60,575 nucleotides of DNA from Reyranella soli (GTDB lineage: Bacteria > Pseudomonadota > Alphaproteobacteria > Reyranellales > Reyranellaceae), in NCBI RefSeq assembly GCF_007992495.1, contig NZ_BKAJ01000034.1, positions 1-60,575 on the forward strand, written 5' to 3'. Shown piece after piece: positions 37,394 through 49,576 of this stretch. Within the stretch, counting starts at the first letter, position 1. Each line of letters starts with the position of its first letter. A program made the position numbers and the translations under genes. The notes under the pieces were generated by a model. The model did no database searches, had not been told where the DNA came from, and saw nothing but the letters and a program-made list of their open reading frames with translations.

Positions 37394-38926
37394 ATGCAAC
37401 AGATGTTGGAAGAGCTTGAGCGTCGCCGTGCGGCGGCGCGCCAGGGCGGCGGCCAGCGCCGTGTCGAGGCGCAGCACGCCAAGGGCAAGCTGACGGCGCG
37501 CGAGCGCATCGACGCGCTGCTCGATCCAGGCTCGTTCGAGGAATACGACATGTTCGTCGAGCATCGCTCGATCGATTTCGGCATGGAGAACCAGAAGATC
37601 CCGGGCGACGGCGTGGTGACCGGCCACGGCACGATCAACGGCCGCCTGGTCTATGTCTTCAGCCAGGACTTCACCGTGTTCGGCGGTGCGCTGTCGGGCA
37701 TGCACGCCGCCAAGATCTGCAAGGTCATGGACATGGCCATGAAGGTCGGCGCGCCGGTGCTGGGCCTGAACGACTCGGGTGGTGCGCGCATCCAGGAAGG
37801 CGTCGACTCGCTGGCAGGCTACGCCGACGTCTTCCAGCGGAACGTGCTGGCCTCGGGCGTGATCCCGCAGATCTCCATGGTCATGGGCCCGTGCGCCGGC
37901 GGTGCGGTCTATTCGCCGGCCATGACCGACTTCATCTTCATGGTGAAGGACAGCTCCTACATGTTCGTCACCGGTCCCGACGTGGTGAAGACCGTGACGC
38001 ACGAGACGGTGACCCAGGAGGAGCTGGGCGGCGCGCTTACGCATACGCAGAAGTCTGGCGTCTCCGATCTCGCCTTCGAGAACGACGTCGAGGCGTTGCT
38101 GCAGCTCCGCCGCTTCGTCGACTTCCTGCCGTCCAACAACCGCGAGAAGCCGCCGCTTCGGCCAACGCACGATCCGGTCAACCGCGACGACTATTCGCTC
38201 GACACGCTGGTGCCGGACAATCCCAACAAGCCGTACGACATCAAGGAGCTGATCCTGAAGGTCGTCGACGAGGGCGACTTTTTCGAGCTCTCGCCGGAAT
38301 GGGCGGCCAACATGGTGGTCGGCTTCGGGCGCATGGCCGGCCGCACCGTGGGCTTCGTCGCCAACCAGCCGATGGTGCTGGCGGGCTGCCTCGACATCGA
38401 CAGCTCGCGCAAGGCCGCCCGCTTCGTGCGCTTCTGCGATGCCTTCAACATCCCGATCGTCACCTTCGTCGACGTGCCGGGTTTCCTGCCGGGCACGACC
38501 CAGGAGTTCGGCGGCATCATCAAGCACGGCGCCAAGCTTCTCTATGCCTACGCCGAAGCGACCGTGCCCAAGGTCACGGTGATCACCCGCAAGGCCTATG
38601 GTGGGGCCTACGACGTCATGGCGTCCAAGCACCTGCGCGGTGACGTGAACTATGCCTGGCCGGGCGCGGAGATCGCCGTGATGGGCGCCAAGGGCGCGGT
38701 GGAGATCATCTTCCGCTCCGACATTGGCGATGCCGCCAAGATCGCCAAGCGCACCGACGAATACCGCGAGAAGTTCGCCAATCCGTTCGTGGCGGCCAAT
38801 CGCGGCTTCATCGACGACGTGATCATGCCGCACGGCACGCGCCGGCGCGTCTGCAAGGCCCTGGCGACGCTCGAGAACAAGAAACTCGAGAACCCGTGGC
38901 GCAAGCACGGCAATATTCCCCTATGA
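37394..38926 (+). CDS. pccB: Acyl-CoA carboxylase carboxyltransferase subunit (propionyl-CoA carboxylase beta)
   Basis: 510 residues, usual PccB length. It moves CO2 from carboxybiotin to propionyl-CoA, giving methylmalonyl-CoA. The N-terminal crotonase-like half has [55 protein letters not shown] and [21 protein letters not shown]. The C-terminal half has [54 protein letters not shown], with the oxyanion glycines. The partner alpha subunit is 240 nt downstream, after a small membrane protein gene. Confidence 0.94.
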   Translation: MQQMLEELERRRAAARQGGGQRRVEAQHAKGKLTARERIDALLDPGSFEEYDMFVEHRSIDFGMENQKIPGDGVVTGHGTINGRLVYVFSQDFTVFGGALSGMHAAKICKVMDMAMKVGAPVLGLNDSGGARIQEGVDSLAGYADVFQRNVLASGVIPQISMVMGPCAGGAVYSPAMTDFIFMVKDSSYMFVTGPDVVKTVTHETVTQEELGGALTHTQKSGVSDLAFENDVEALLQLRRFVDFLPSNNREKPPLRPTHDPVNRDDYSLDTLVPDNPNKPYDIKELILKVVDEGDFFELSPEWAANMVVGFGRMAGRTVGFVANQPMVLAGCLDIDSSRKAARFVRFCDAFNIPIVTFVDVPGFLPGTTQEFGGIIKHGAKLLYAYAEATVPKVTVITRKAYGGAYDVMASKHLRGDVNYAWPGAEIAVMGAKGAVEIIFRSDIGDAAKIAKRTDEYREKFANPFVAANRGFIDDVIMPHGTRRRVCKALATLENKKLENPWRKHGNIPL

Positions 38927-38936
38927 ATGGGCTTCT

Positions 38937-39166
38937 GTGATCTCGATGGCCGTGCATCTCACGCCGGAGGAGCGCATGCGACGGGGGCGCAAGGTGCGCC
39001 TGCACCTCATCGTCGCGCTGCTCACCCTCCTGGTGCTGATCGCCGTCAACGCCCTGTTCACCAGCCGCTATCCGTGGTGGCTGTGGGTGCTGACGGCCTG
39101 GCTGCCGCTGATCGCCGGCCATACCGCCTGGGCCATGGGCCTGTTCGACCGCGCTAGAAAGGAACC

Positions 39167-39170
<4 letters not shown>
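38937..39170 (+). CDS. Small 2TM-domain membrane protein
   Basis: 77 residues from GTG 38937 or 74 from ATG 38946. Two hydrophobic helices (about 24-43 and 48-66) are separated by FTSRYPWWLW, the pattern of 2TM-domain proteins. The N-terminus HLTPEERMRRGRKVRLHL is basic. It lies between pccB and pccA and overlaps the pccA start (GTGA), so it is cotranscribed with them. A role in the carboxylase complex is not established. Confidence 0.65.
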
Positions 39171-41260
<2,090 letters not shown>

Positions 41261-41264
41261 ACCG

Positions 41265-41546
41265 ATGGCGCTGCAGGCCCACCTCACCATCAGCGGCCGG
41301 GTGCAGGGTGTGGGCTATCGTGACTGGACGATCACGACAGCGCAGCGGCTCGGTCTGACCGGCTGGGTGCGCAATCGGATGGATGGCGCGGTCGAAGCCT
41401 TGATCGTCGGTGACGACACGGCCGTTGGCGAAATGATAGACGCCTGCCGCCGCGGCCCACGTGCGGCGCGGGTCGACAACGTCGACATCGAGCCGGTCGA
41501 CCTCGACGTCCTGCCGCAGGGTTTTACGCAGCTTCCGACGGTCTGA
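41265..41546 (+). CDS. acyP: Acylphosphatase
   Basis: 93-residue enzyme hydrolysing acyl phosphates. The catalytic loop [12 protein letters not shown] (about 11-22) supplies the phosphate-binding Arg, and the catalytic Asn is in [18 protein letters not shown] (about 37). It starts 4 nt after the pccA stop and is convergent with lipB, overlapping its 3' end by 23 bp (41524-41546). The substrate in the cell is unknown. Confidence 0.9.
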   Translation: MALQAHLTISGRVQGVGYRDWTITTAQRLGLTGWVRNRMDGAVEALIVGDDTAVGEMIDACRRGPRAARVDNVDIEPVDLDVLPQGFTQLPTV

Positions 41547-42207
41547 CGCTGCCTTCGCCGAACACCTCGTCGAAGGTCTCGGCCAGCGCCGTATCCAGGT
41601 CGGCGAGCGTCACCGGCAGGCCGAGGTCGACCAGCGATGTCACCCCATGCTCCGCGATGCCGCAGGGGACGATTCCCGCATAGTGCGACAAGTCGGGCTC
41701 GACGTTGATCGAGATGCCGTGGAACGACACCCAGTGGCGGATGCGCACGCCGATGGCGGCGATCTTGTCCTCGCGCGGGCTGCCGTCGGGCAGGGCAGGC
41801 TTGTCGGGCCGCACCACCCAGACGCCCACGCGCCCGGCGCGGCGCTCTGCGGTCACGCTGAAGCGGGCGAGGGTGCGGATCGTCCATTCCTCGAGGTCGG
41901 ACACGAACCGCCGCACGTCCTGGCGGCGGGTGCGCAGGTCGAGCATGGCGTAGACCACGCGTTGGCCGGGCCCGTGATAGGTGTACTGCCCGCCACGCCC
42001 CGCGGCATGGACGGGAAAGCGCATGGGCTGCAGCAGGTCCTGCGGCTTGGCGCTGGTGCCCGATGTATAGAGCGGCGGATGTTCGAGCAGCCAGACCAGC
42101 TCGCGCGCGTGGCCGGCCCGGATATCGGCGACGCGCTCCTCCATGACGGCAAGCGCCTCCGCGTAGGGCACCGGGCCGTCGGAAATGCGCCATTCCAGCT
42201 TGTCCAT
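41524..42207 (-). CDS. lipB: Octanoyl-[acyl carrier protein]:protein N-octanoyltransferase
   Basis: Transfers octanoate from ACP to lipoyl domains, the first step of protein lipoylation; 227 residues from ATG 42207. Key residues are K148 ([12 protein letters not shown]) and C182 ([15 protein letters not shown]), the catalytic dyad. [19 protein letters not shown] and [22 protein letters not shown] are LipB signatures. The open frame runs upstream to 42273, but those residues lie outside the family and the start is set at MDKLEW. Confidence 0.95.
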   Translation of the reverse strand: MDKLEWRISDGPVPYAEALAVMEERVADIRAGHARELVWLLEHPPLYTSGTSAKPQDLLQPMRFPVHAAGRGGQYTYHGPGQRVVYAMLDLRTRRQDVRRFVSDLEEWTIRTLARFSVTAERRAGRVGVWVVRPDKPALPDGSPREDKIAAIGVRIRHWVSFHGISINVEPDLSHYAGIVPCGIAEHGVTSLVDLGLPVTLADLDTALAETFDEVFGEGSVRPSEAA

Positions 42208-42282
42208 TGTGGCAAAATCGGTGCTCCGGCGGCCAAGCGCAATAGGGCGCATTCGCCCACGTATTGGCCCCACCGAGTTGCC

Positions 42283-42311
42283 TTGCCACTGCGGGGTCTA
42301 TTTGGTATCCC
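42283..42311 (+). promoter_or_regulatory. Promoter for tRNA-Leu
   Basis: TTGCCA (42283-42288) and TATCCC (42306-42311) are separated by 17 nt, ending 17 nt before the mature tRNA. A C-rich run follows. This is a good geometric match to a stable-RNA sigma-70 promoter. Confidence 0.5.
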
Positions 42312-42328
42312 CCGCCGCATCGACCGGC

Positions 42329-42413
42329 GCGGCCATGGCGGAATTGGTAGACGCGCTAGCTTGAGGTGCTAGTGCCGCGAGGCGTGGAAGTTCGAGTCTT
42401 CTTGGCCGCACCA
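42329..42413 (+). tRNA. tRNA-Leu (anticodon GAG)
   Basis: 85-nt class II tRNA with encoded CCA. The acceptor stem GCGGCCA (42329-42335) pairs with TGGCCGC (42403-42409), discriminator A, CCA 42411-42413. The anticodon arm is CTAGC-TTGAGGT-GCTAG with GAG in the loop, reading CUC and CUU. A long variable arm (TGCCGCGAGGCGT) and the T-loop TTCGAGT are present. It lies between the divergent lipB gene and maeB. Confidence 0.97.
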
Positions 42414-42443
42414 AACTCGCCGGTTCGATCGAAAAGGTGATAT

Positions 42444-42482
42444 GCCGCCCATTGGGGACCCCCCAATTGGCGGCCCTTTTTG
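42444..42482 (+). terminator. Rho-independent terminator after tRNA-Leu
   Basis: GCCGCC-CATTGGGG, a short loop and CCCCAATTGGCGGC form a long GC-rich stem, followed by CCTTTTTG. This is the clearest intrinsic terminator in the window. It sits 31 nt after the tRNA and just before maeB, so maeB needs its own promoter or read-through. Confidence 0.9.
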
Positions 42483-42488
42483 TTAGGG

Positions 42489-44792
42489 ATGACTGAGGAG
42501 GCGAGCTTGGCGGACGAACTTACCGAAAGCGCGCTTCGCTACCATCGCATCCCACGACCCGGCAAAATCGAGGTCGTCCCGACCAAGCCGCTGGCCACCC
42601 AGCGCGACCTGTCGCTCGCCTATTCGCCGGGCGTCGCCGCCGCCAGCAACGAGATCGTGCGCGATCCCGCCACTGCAGCCGAGCTGACGGGCCGCGCCAA
42701 CCTGGTGGCCGTCGTGACCAACGGCACCGCCGTGCTGGGCCTGGGCGACATCGGACCGCTGGCCGCCAAGCCGGTCATGGAAGGCAAGGGCGTCCTGTTC
42801 AAGAAATTCGCCGGCATCGACGTCTTCGACATCGAGCTGGCCGAGAACGACCAGGACAAGCTGGTGGACATCGTGTCGGCGCTCGAGCCGACCTTCGGGG
42901 GCATCAACCTCGAGGACATCAAGGCGCCGGAGTGCTTCTACGTCGAGCAGAAGCTGCGCGAGCGGATGTCGATCCCGGTGTTTCACGACGACCAGCACGG
43001 TACCGCGATCATCGTCGGCGCCGCGGTCCGCAACGGCCTGGCCCTGGTCGGCAAGGACATCGCCAAGGTGAAGCTGGTGGTCTCGGGTGCCGGCGCGGCG
43101 GCGCTGTCGTGCATCGGCCTGCTCGAGAAGCTCGGTCTCCCCAAGGAAAACATGTGGGTCACCGACATCAAGGGCGTGGTCTGGAAGGGCCGCAACGAGC
43201 TGATGGACCCGTGGAAGGAGCGCTACGCCCGCGACACGCCGGCCCGCACCCTGGGCGAGGTGATCGGAGGCGCCGACATCTTCCTCGGCCTGTCGGCGGG
43301 CGGCGTGCTGAAGAAGGAGATGGTCGCCAAGATGGCGGCCAAGCCGCTGATCCTGGCGCTCGCCAACCCCAATCCGGAGATCACGCCGGAGGACGTCGCC
43401 GCCGTCCGTGACGACGCCATCGTCGCCACCGGCCGCAGCGACTATCCCAACCAGGTGAACAACGTCCTCTGCTTCCCCTATATCTTCCGCGGCGCGCTCG
43501 ATGTCGGGGCGCGGACGGTCAACGACGACATGAAGATCGCCTGCGTGCACGCGCTGGCATCGCTGGCCCAGAAGGAGCCGTCCGAGGTCGTGGCGCGCGC
43601 CTTCGGCGAGCAGGCAGGCGGCGGCTTCGGCCCCAACCAGATCATCCCCAAGCCGTTCGATCCGCGCCTGATCGTCGAGCTGGCGCCGGCCGTCGCGCGG
43701 GCCGCCATGGACTCGGGCGTCGCCACCCGGCCGATCACCGACTTCGAGGCCTACCGCCAGCAGCTCAACCAGTTCGTCTTCAAGTCCGGCCTGGTCATGC
43801 GGCCGGTGTTCGAGCAGGCGCGAGCCAACCCCAAGCGCGTGATCTTCAGCGCCGGCGAGGACGATCGCGTGCTGCGCGCCGCCCAGATCATCCTCGACGA
43901 GGGCGTCGCCCAGCCGATCCTGATCGGCCGGCCTGAGATCGTGCGCCGGCGGGCGGAGCGGCTCGGCCTGCGCTTCCGCCCGGGCGTCGACGCCGAGCTG
44001 ATCGATCCATCGAACGACCCGCGCTATGACCGCTACTGGGGCGCCTATCACCAGCTCATGGAGCGACGCGGCGTCACCGAGCCCACGGCGCGCAACCTGG
44101 TGCGCACCAGCCCGACCCTGATCGCCGCCCTGGCGGTGCGCCTGGGCGACGCCGACGCCATGATCGCCGGCACCTACGGCCGCTTCCGCACCCATTTCGC
44201 CCATGTCCGCGACGTCATCGGCACGCGCGAGGGCGTGCACCAGATGGCGGCGCTCAGCCTCGTGGTCATGCCGACCCGTTCGCTGTTCATCGCCGACACC
44301 TACGTCAACGACGATCCCGACGCCGACGCCCTGGTCGACATCACCCTGCTGGCGGCCGACGCCGTGCTGCGCTTCGGCATCCAGCCCAAGGTGGCGCTGA
44401 TCTCGCATTCGAGCTTCGGTAGTTCTGATCACCATTCGGCGCGCAAGATGGCGGCGGCTGTGAAGATGCTGCAGCAGCGTGCGCCGGCGCTCGAGGTCGA
44501 CGGCGAGATGCACGGCGATGCGGCGCTCGATCCCGAGATCCGCAGCAACGCCTTCCCGCGCTCGCGGCTGAAGGATTCGGCCAACCTGGTGATCTGCCCG
44601 TCACTCGATTCGGCCAACATCGCCTTCAATCTCTTGAAGAACGCGGTCGACGGCCTGCATGTCGGGCCGATGCTGCTCGGCACCGCCCTGCCGGCGCACG
44701 TGCTGACCTCCTCGGTCACCGCCCGCGGCATCCTCAACATGACGGCGCTGGCCGTCGTCGAAGCGCAGCGCCTGGCCGAGGCGCGCGGATGA
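42489..44792 (+). CDS. maeB: NADP-dependent malic enzyme with phosphotransacetylase-like C-terminus
   Basis: Decarboxylates malate to pyruvate with NADPH production; 767 residues from ATG 42489. The malic N-terminal domain has [48 protein letters not shown] and [15 protein letters not shown]; the NAD(P) site is [14 protein letters not shown]. From about 430 on is a PTA-like domain ([19 protein letters not shown]...[10 protein letters not shown]), usually regulatory by acetyl-CoA. The true start may be TTG 42507: GAGGAGG stands about 6 nt upstream and the protein would then begin [14 protein letters not shown], like homologues. It overlaps mgtE (ATGA). Confidence 0.94.
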   Translation: MTEEASLADELTESALRYHRIPRPGKIEVVPTKPLATQRDLSLAYSPGVAAASNEIVRDPATAAELTGRANLVAVVTNGTAVLGLGDIGPLAAKPVMEGKGVLFKKFAGIDVFDIELAENDQDKLVDIVSALEPTFGGINLEDIKAPECFYVEQKLRERMSIPVFHDDQHGTAIIVGAAVRNGLALVGKDIAKVKLVVSGAGAAALSCIGLLEKLGLPKENMWVTDIKGVVWKGRNELMDPWKERYARDTPARTLGEVIGGADIFLGLSAGGVLKKEMVAKMAAKPLILALANPNPEITPEDVAAVRDDAIVATGRSDYPNQVNNVLCFPYIFRGALDVGARTVNDDMKIACVHALASLAQKEPSEVVARAFGEQAGGGFGPNQIIPKPFDPRLIVELAPAVARAAMDSGVATRPITDFEAYRQQLNQFVFKSGLVMRPVFEQARANPKRVIFSAGEDDRVLRAAQIILDEGVAQPILIGRPEIVRRRAERLGLRFRPGVDAELIDPSNDPRYDRYWGAYHQLMERRGVTEPTARNLVRTSPTLIAALAVRLGDADAMIAGTYGRFRTHFAHVRDVIGTREGVHQMAALSLVVMPTRSLFIADTYVNDDPDADALVDITLLAADAVLRFGIQPKVALISHSSFGSSDHHSARKMAAAVKMLQQRAPALEVDGEMHGDAALDPEIRSNAFPRSRLKDSANLVICPSLDSANIAFNLLKNAVDGLHVGPMLLGTALPAHVLTSSVTARGILNMTALAVVEAQRLAEARG

Positions 44793-46147
44793 GTGAGCCC
44801 GACGTCCTCGACGAAGTGACGCCGGAGCTGGTCCGGCGTGTCGAGGCGGCGCTCGCCGACGATCAGGCGGAAGATGTCAGGAGCCTGTTGGCTGGCCTCA
44901 GCGCCACCGGCCAGGCCGAGATCCTGGAGCAGGTTGCCGAACCCGAGCGCGACAAGCTGGTCGCCATCCTCAAGAAGGACCTCGATCCCGAGACCCTGAT
45001 CGAGCTCGACGAGGAGATCCTCGAGGACGTTCTCGACCAGCTCGACAGCAAGGACATCGCCGCCGCCGCCCGCGAGCTCGAGACCGACGATGCGGCGGCC
45101 ATCATCGAGGAGCTGCCGGAGCAGGAGCGCCAGGAGGTCCTGGCCGAGCTGCCGGCCGCGGAGCGCGCCGAGATCGAAAGCGCGCTCGCCTATCCCGAGG
45201 GCACGGCCGGGCGCCTCATGCAGCGCTCGCTGGTCAAGATCCCCGACGGCTGGACGGTGGGCGAGGTGATCGACCATTGCCGCGAGGCGACCGACCTGCC
45301 CGACGACGTCTATGACATCTTCGTCGTCGATCCGGAAGGCCGGCTGCGCGGCTCGGTGCCCCTGGGGCGCATGCTGCGCACCAAGCGGCCGGTGCCGATC
45401 GCCGACATCGTCGACCCCGACATCCCCTCGGTGCCGGCCAGCGCCGATCAGGTCGAGGTGGCGCATCTGTTCCGCGACAAGAACCTGGTGTCTTGTCCCG
45501 TGGTCGACGTGCGCGGGCGGCTGGAAGGCGTGATCATGGTCGACGACGTGGTCGACGTGATCGACGAGGAGGCCGAGGAGGACATCCTGAGGATGGGCGG
45601 CGTCGGCATCGACGACATGCATGCCCCGCCGGTGCGCACCGCGCGCCTGCGCGCCGTCTGGCTGACGGTCAATCTCGCGACGGCGATCCTGGCCTCGCTG
45701 GTGATCGGCCAGTTCGAGGGCGCGATCGAGAAGATCGTGGCCTTGGCCGTGCTGATGCCGATCGTGGCCTCGATGGGCGGCAATGCCGGCACGCAGACCG
45801 TGACGGTGGCGGTGCGCGCCCTTGCCACCGGCCAGCTCACCGCCGCCAATGCGTTGCGCTTCATCGCCAAGGAGGCGGCGGTGGGCGGCCTCAATGGCAT
45901 GATATTCGCCCTGCTGATGGGCGCCGCGGTCGTCGGCTGGTACGGCGACTGGCGACTCGGCGCCGTGATCGCCGCCGCCATGATCTGCAACCTGATCGCC
46001 GCCGCGCTGGCGGGCACGCTGATCCCGCTCAGTCTGCAGAAGTTCGGCGTCGATCCGGCGGTGTCGTCGACGGTGTTCCTGACGACCGTGACCGACGTGA
46101 TCGGCTTTTTGGCTTTCCTGGGATTGGCGACCGTCTTCCTGCTTTAG
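44789..46147 (+). CDS. mgtE: Magnesium transporter MgtE
   Basis: Mg2+ channel gated by its own cytoplasmic Mg2+ sensor; 452 residues. The N-terminal helical superhelix domain is about 20-130 (DAAAIIEELPEQERQEVLAELPAAERAEIESALAYPEGTAGRLM). Two CBS repeats follow (about 135-255), then five membrane helices (about 285-450). The pore helix region shows VLMPIVASMGGNAGTQT, with the selectivity GGNAG. Its start overlaps the maeB stop. Confidence 0.95.
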   Translation: MSEPDVLDEVTPELVRRVEAALADDQAEDVRSLLAGLSATGQAEILEQVAEPERDKLVAILKKDLDPETLIELDEEILEDVLDQLDSKDIAAAARELETDDAAAIIEELPEQERQEVLAELPAAERAEIESALAYPEGTAGRLMQRSLVKIPDGWTVGEVIDHCREATDLPDDVYDIFVVDPEGRLRGSVPLGRMLRTKRPVPIADIVDPDIPSVPASADQVEVAHLFRDKNLVSCPVVDVRGRLEGVIMVDDVVDVIDEEAEEDILRMGGVGIDDMHAPPVRTARLRAVWLTVNLATAILASLVIGQFEGAIEKIVALAVLMPIVASMGGNAGTQTVTVAVRALATGQLTAANALRFIAKEAAVGGLNGMIFALLMGAAVVGWYGDWRLGAVIAAAMICNLIAAALAGTLIPLSLQKFGVDPAVSSTVFLTTVTDVIGFLAFLGLATVFLL

Positions 46148-46150
46148 GCA

Positions 46151-47047
46151 TCACCGCGCGAACTCGAGCCGCATGTCGCGGACGCCGCTGCGGCCGGGCC
46201 AGGGATGCGACGCGGCGGTGTCGCGCAGGGCTGTCAGCAGCTCGCCATCCAGCTCCTCGCGCCATCCCAGCATCACGCGCCGTTCCAGCGCGACCTCGCG
46301 GATCTCGGCCGACGCCATGCCCGGCCGCAGCAGCGAGCGCGGCATCAGGCTGACTCCGAGGCCCACCAACACCGCCGCGGCGCAGCGTTCCTCGTCGGCC
46401 GAGCGCAGCACGGCGCGCGGACGCACGCCTTCGGCCGCGACCAGCCGCGTCGCCTCGTCGTGCGCCTCGCAGGCGGCGCGCAGGATGAACGGCGTGTCGG
46501 CGAGGTCCTTGATCGACCAGCGATCGCGCGTGGCGACGAGGTGGTTCGATGCGGCGGCGAGCAGGTAGGGTTCGCGCCACAGCGAGGCCGCGTTGGCCGC
46601 CGTCACGGCCACGCGCGCGGGGAAGAGGGCGACGTCGCAGCGGCTGCGGCGCCAGCGCTCGGCCACCGCCTCGGCCGTGCCTTCGGAGATTTCGAGATCG
46701 AATGCGACCTGCCCCTGCGCCAGGGCGAGCCACTGAATGGCCGATGCCACCGGCACGGTCGAAGCGAGCGCGATCCGCACCAGGCGCGTCCGCCGGCTCG
46801 ATCGCTGCTCGGCGCGCGCCAGCCGCCAGGCTTCGACCATGGCGCGGGCGTGCGGGAGCAGGCGCTGCCCCGCCGCCGACAACGCCGTGCGGCGGCCGCG
46901 GTCGAACAGGCGGCTGCCGATCTCCTCCTCGAGGCGGGCGACGCCGGCCGACAGAGTCGGTTGGGTGACGTGGCAGCGCTCGGCCGCCTCGGTGAAGTTG
47001 CCGGTGTCGGCGACGGCCAGGAAATAGCGGATGAAGGCCAGATTCAC
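46151..47047 (-). CDS. LysR family transcriptional regulator
   Basis: 298 residues. The winged helix is at the N-terminus: IRYFLAVADTGNFTEAAERCHVTQPTLSAGVARLEEEIGSRLFDR. The C-terminal effector-binding domain (about 90-290) has VRIALASTVPV at its start. It is divergent from the enoyl-CoA hydratase gene with 75 nt between starts, so that gene is its likely target. The inducer is unknown. Confidence 0.92.
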   Translation of the reverse strand: MNLAFIRYFLAVADTGNFTEAAERCHVTQPTLSAGVARLEEEIGSRLFDRGRRTALSAAGQRLLPHARAMVEAWRLARAEQRSSRRTRLVRIALASTVPVASAIQWLALAQGQVAFDLEISEGTAEAVAERWRRSRCDVALFPARVAVTAANAASLWREPYLLAAASNHLVATRDRWSIKDLADTPFILRAACEAHDEATRLVAAEGVRPRAVLRSADEERCAAAVLVGLGVSLMPRSLLRPGMASAEIREVALERRVMLGWREELDGELLTALRDTAASHPWPGRSGVRDMRLEFAR

Positions 47048-47122
47048 GTTATAGAGGATGACAATAATTCATAAAGAAACAATCGATTTCATCTATTCAC
47101 CGTCCCGGCCTAGGGTCGGCGC
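47048..47122. promoter_or_regulatory. AT-rich divergent control region for the LysR/enoyl-CoA hydratase pair
   Basis: This 75-nt gap is unusually AT-rich for the window. ATAGAGGATGA near its left end and TTTCATCTAT near its right end form an imperfect inverted repeat, with ATCGAT between. LysR proteins bind such interrupted dyads (T-N11-A type). Binding is inferred from position and symmetry. Confidence 0.45.
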
Positions 47123-47914
47123 ATGTCGACCCTGAAACTCGCCGTCGCCAAGGACGGCATCGCTGTCGTCACCCTCGCCAACCCGCCCATGAACGCCATG
47201 GATGCGGCGTTACTGGAGGAGATGGCCAACCTGTTCGAAGGCCTGGCCGTCGATCGTGCCGTCCGCGCCGCCGTGATCACGGCCGACGGGCCGGCCTTTT
47301 CCGCCGGTCTCAATCTCAAGACGACGCCCGGTCTCGACCGGTTGGGACAGCGCCGGCTGGTCGACGCGCTGAACAACGGCTTCGGCACGCTCTACGCCTG
47401 GCCCAAGCCGCTGGTCGCCGCCGTCAACGGTCACGCCATCGCTGGCGGGTTGATCCTTGCGCTGTGCGCGGACTGGCGCATCGTGGCCGACACGCCCATG
47501 CACATCAGCCTGGCCGAAGTGCGCGTCGGCGTGACCTATCCCGTGGCGCCGCTGCAGATCGCGCGCGCCGAGCTCGCGCCGTCGGCGGCGCGTCGCCTGA
47601 TCCTGCTCGGCGAGACCATCGACGCCGCCAGTGCCGAGGCGCTCGCCATCGTCGACGAGCGCGTGCCGCCCAAGATCCTGCTGGCCCGTGCTGTGGCCCA
47701 AGCCCAGCGCCACGCCGGCCTGCCGCCGCAAGCCTTCGCCACAACCAAGCGCGAACTGCGCGCGGCCGAGCTCGAGCGCATCGGCGCAGCGCGCGCCGGC
47801 CAGGGCGAGCCGCGGCTTGCCGCCTGGCTGGGCGAGGAGATGCGGCGCGCATCGGCCGCCGTGCTGCGCGCCTCGTCGGCGGTTTTACGCGGGGCAGCGT
47901 CAGGGCTATCGTGA
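47123..47914 (+). CDS. Enoyl-CoA hydratase/isomerase family protein
   Basis: 263 residues of the crotonase superfamily. Oxyanion segments are VITADGPAFSAGLNLK (about 50-65) and AAVNGHAIAGGLILALCADWRI (about 94-115). The position of the first catalytic Glu of true hydratases (usually GGGxELA) reads GGLILA, so that residue is missing; the second acidic position is kept in SLAEVRVGV. This suggests an isomerase, hydrolase or altered activity rather than a standard hydratase. The C-terminal tail has repeated RASAAVLRASSAVLRGAAS. Divergent LysR gene. Confidence 0.85.
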   Translation: MSTLKLAVAKDGIAVVTLANPPMNAMDAALLEEMANLFEGLAVDRAVRAAVITADGPAFSAGLNLKTTPGLDRLGQRRLVDALNNGFGTLYAWPKPLVAAVNGHAIAGGLILALCADWRIVADTPMHISLAEVRVGVTYPVAPLQIARAELAPSAARRLILLGETIDAASAEALAIVDERVPPKILLARAVAQAQRHAGLPPQAFATTKRELRAAELERIGAARAGQGEPRLAAWLGEEMRRASAAVLRASSAVLRGAASGLS

Positions 47915-47932
47915 CGTCGGGGAGGAGGCCCG

Positions 47933-48376
47933 ATGACGACGATCGTGCGCATGCTGGCGGTGATGGCGCTGATGCTGGCAGCCTCGCTTGCGCAGGCGCA
48001 GAACAAGGTGCCGACGGAACGCGCGCTCGAAGCGCTGGTCAAGACCACGCTGCTCACCTTCAACGACGCCAACGTCACCGGCAACTACGAGGTGTTCCAC
48101 GCCAAGCTCTCCAAGCCGTTCCGCGAGCAGTTTTCGGTCGAGCGGTTGGCGCGGCGGTTCCAGGAGTTCAGCAAGAAGCACGTCGACTTCGACATCATCG
48201 CCGCCCTGAAGCCGAGCTACGATCCGGCACCCAAGGTCGACGACGACGGCAAGCTGCTGGTGAAAGGCCACTTCCCGACCGAGCCGAAGCAGGTCTATTT
48301 CGATCTGGAGTTCATCCCGTCCGATGGCGAATGGAAGCTGATCGGCATCAACGTCAAGATCGGCGACCCGAGCTGA
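47933..48376 (+). CDS. Secreted protein of unknown function
   Basis: 147 residues with a signal peptide of about 22 (MTTIVRMLAVMALMLAASLAQAQ). The mature protein has a helical start (TERALEALVKTTLLTFNDANVTGNYEVFHAKLSKPFREQFSVERLARRFQEF) and a beta-rich end (KLLVKGHFPTEPKQVYFDLEFIPSDGEWKLIGINVKIG). This order resembles an NTF2-like cone fold, but no family is certain. It stands between the enoyl-CoA hydratase and isovaleryl-CoA dehydrogenase genes. Confidence 0.65.
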   Translation: MTTIVRMLAVMALMLAASLAQAQNKVPTERALEALVKTTLLTFNDANVTGNYEVFHAKLSKPFREQFSVERLARRFQEFSKKHVDFDIIAALKPSYDPAPKVDDDGKLLVKGHFPTEPKQVYFDLEFIPSDGEWKLIGINVKIGDPS

Positions 48377-48403
48377 CGACAACCCCCTGACAGGCAAGAA
48401 ATC

Positions 48404-49576
48404 ATGATCCCCAACGCAATGCCGCCGTTCGATTTCGGTCTGGGCGAGACCGCCGACGCCCTGCGAGAGCAGGTCCAGCGCTTCTCCGCCGACCAGGTGG
48501 CGCCGATCGCCGCCGAGCTCGACAAGACCGACCGCTTCCCGCGCGAGCTGTGGCCCAAGATGGGCGACCTCGGCCTGCACGGCATCACCGTCGAGGAGGA
48601 GTATGGCGGCTCGGGGCTGGGCTACCTTGAGCACGTCATTGCCGTCGAGGAGGTGAGCCGCGCCTCGGCCGCCGTCGGCCTCAGCTACGGCGCCCATTCC
48701 AACCTTTGCGTCAACCAGATCCGCCGCAACGGCAACGACGAGCAGAAGAAGCGCTTTCTCCCGAAGCTGATCTCCGGCGAGCATGTCGGCAGCCTGGCGA
48801 TGAGCGAGTCGGGCGCGGGCTCCGACGTCGTTTCCATGAAGCTGCGCGCCGACAAGAAGGGCGACCGCTACGTGCTGAACGGCACCAAGATGTGGATCAC
48901 CAACAGTCCGGACGCGCAGGTGATCGTGGTCTACGCCAAGACCGATCCCGCCGCGGGCTCGCGCGGCATCACTGCCTTCATCGTCGAGACCGACCGCAAG
49001 GGCTTCAAGGTCGCCCAGAAGCTCGACAAGATGGGCATGCGCGGCTCCTCGACCGGCGAGCTGGTGTTCGAGGATTGCGAGATCCCGGCCGAGAACGTGC
49101 TTGGCCAGATCGGCAAGGGCGTCAACGTGCTGATGAGCGGGCTCGACTACGAGCGCGCCGTGCTGGCGGCGGGACCGATCGGCATCATGCAGGCGGCCAT
49201 GGACGTCGTCGTGCCCTACGTCCACGAGCGCAAGCAGTTCGGCCAGGCGATCGGCGAGTTCCAGCTCGTGCAGGGCAAGCTCGCCGACATGTACACCACC
49301 ATGAACGCCTGCAAGGCCTATGTGTACGCCGTCGCCAAGGCCTGCGACCGCGGCCAGACCACGCGCAAGGATTCGGCCGGCGCCATCCTCTACGCCGCCG
49401 AGAAGGCGACGTTGATCGCACTCGACGCCATCCAGCTGCTGGGCGGCAACGGCTACATTAACGATTATCCGACGGGCCGCCTGCTGCGCGACGCCAAGCT
49501 CTACGAGATCGGCGCCGGCACCAGCGAGATCCGCCGCATGTTGATCGGGCGGGAGTTGTTTGCCGAGACGGCATGA
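48404..49576 (+). CDS. ivd: Isovaleryl-CoA dehydrogenase
   Basis: FAD-dependent acyl-CoA dehydrogenase of leucine breakdown, 390 residues. Signatures are [36 protein letters not shown] (about 130-165) and [42 protein letters not shown] at the C-terminus. The catalytic Glu is placed in [15 protein letters not shown] (about 246-260), the location characteristic of isovaleryl-CoA dehydrogenase rather than of medium- or short-chain enzymes. Electrons would go to the EtfAB encoded at 8-9.7 kb. Its stop overlaps the next gene (ATGA). Confidence 0.9.
   Translation: MIPNAMPPFDFGLGETADALREQVQRFSADQVAPIAAELDKTDRFPRELWPKMGDLGLHGITVEEEYGGSGLGYLEHVIAVEEVSRASAAVGLSYGAHSNLCVNQIRRNGNDEQKKRFLPKLISGEHVGSLAMSESGAGSDVVSMKLRADKKGDRYVLNGTKMWITNSPDAQVIVVYAKTDPAAGSRGITAFIVETDRKGFKVAQKLDKMGMRGSSTGELVFEDCEIPAENVLGQIGKGVNVLMSGLDYERAVLAAGPIGIMQAAMDVVVPYVHERKQFGQAIGEFQLVQGKLADMYTTMNACKAYVYAVAKACDRGQTTRKDSAGAILYAAEKATLIALDAIQLLGGNGYINDYPTGRLLRDAKLYEIGAGTSEIRRMLIGRELFAETA

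Noticed and set aside
41461..42372. 303-codon plus-strand frame across lipB and into the tRNA
   Set aside because: It is antisense to lipB, whose catalytic residues are complete, and runs into a tRNA gene.
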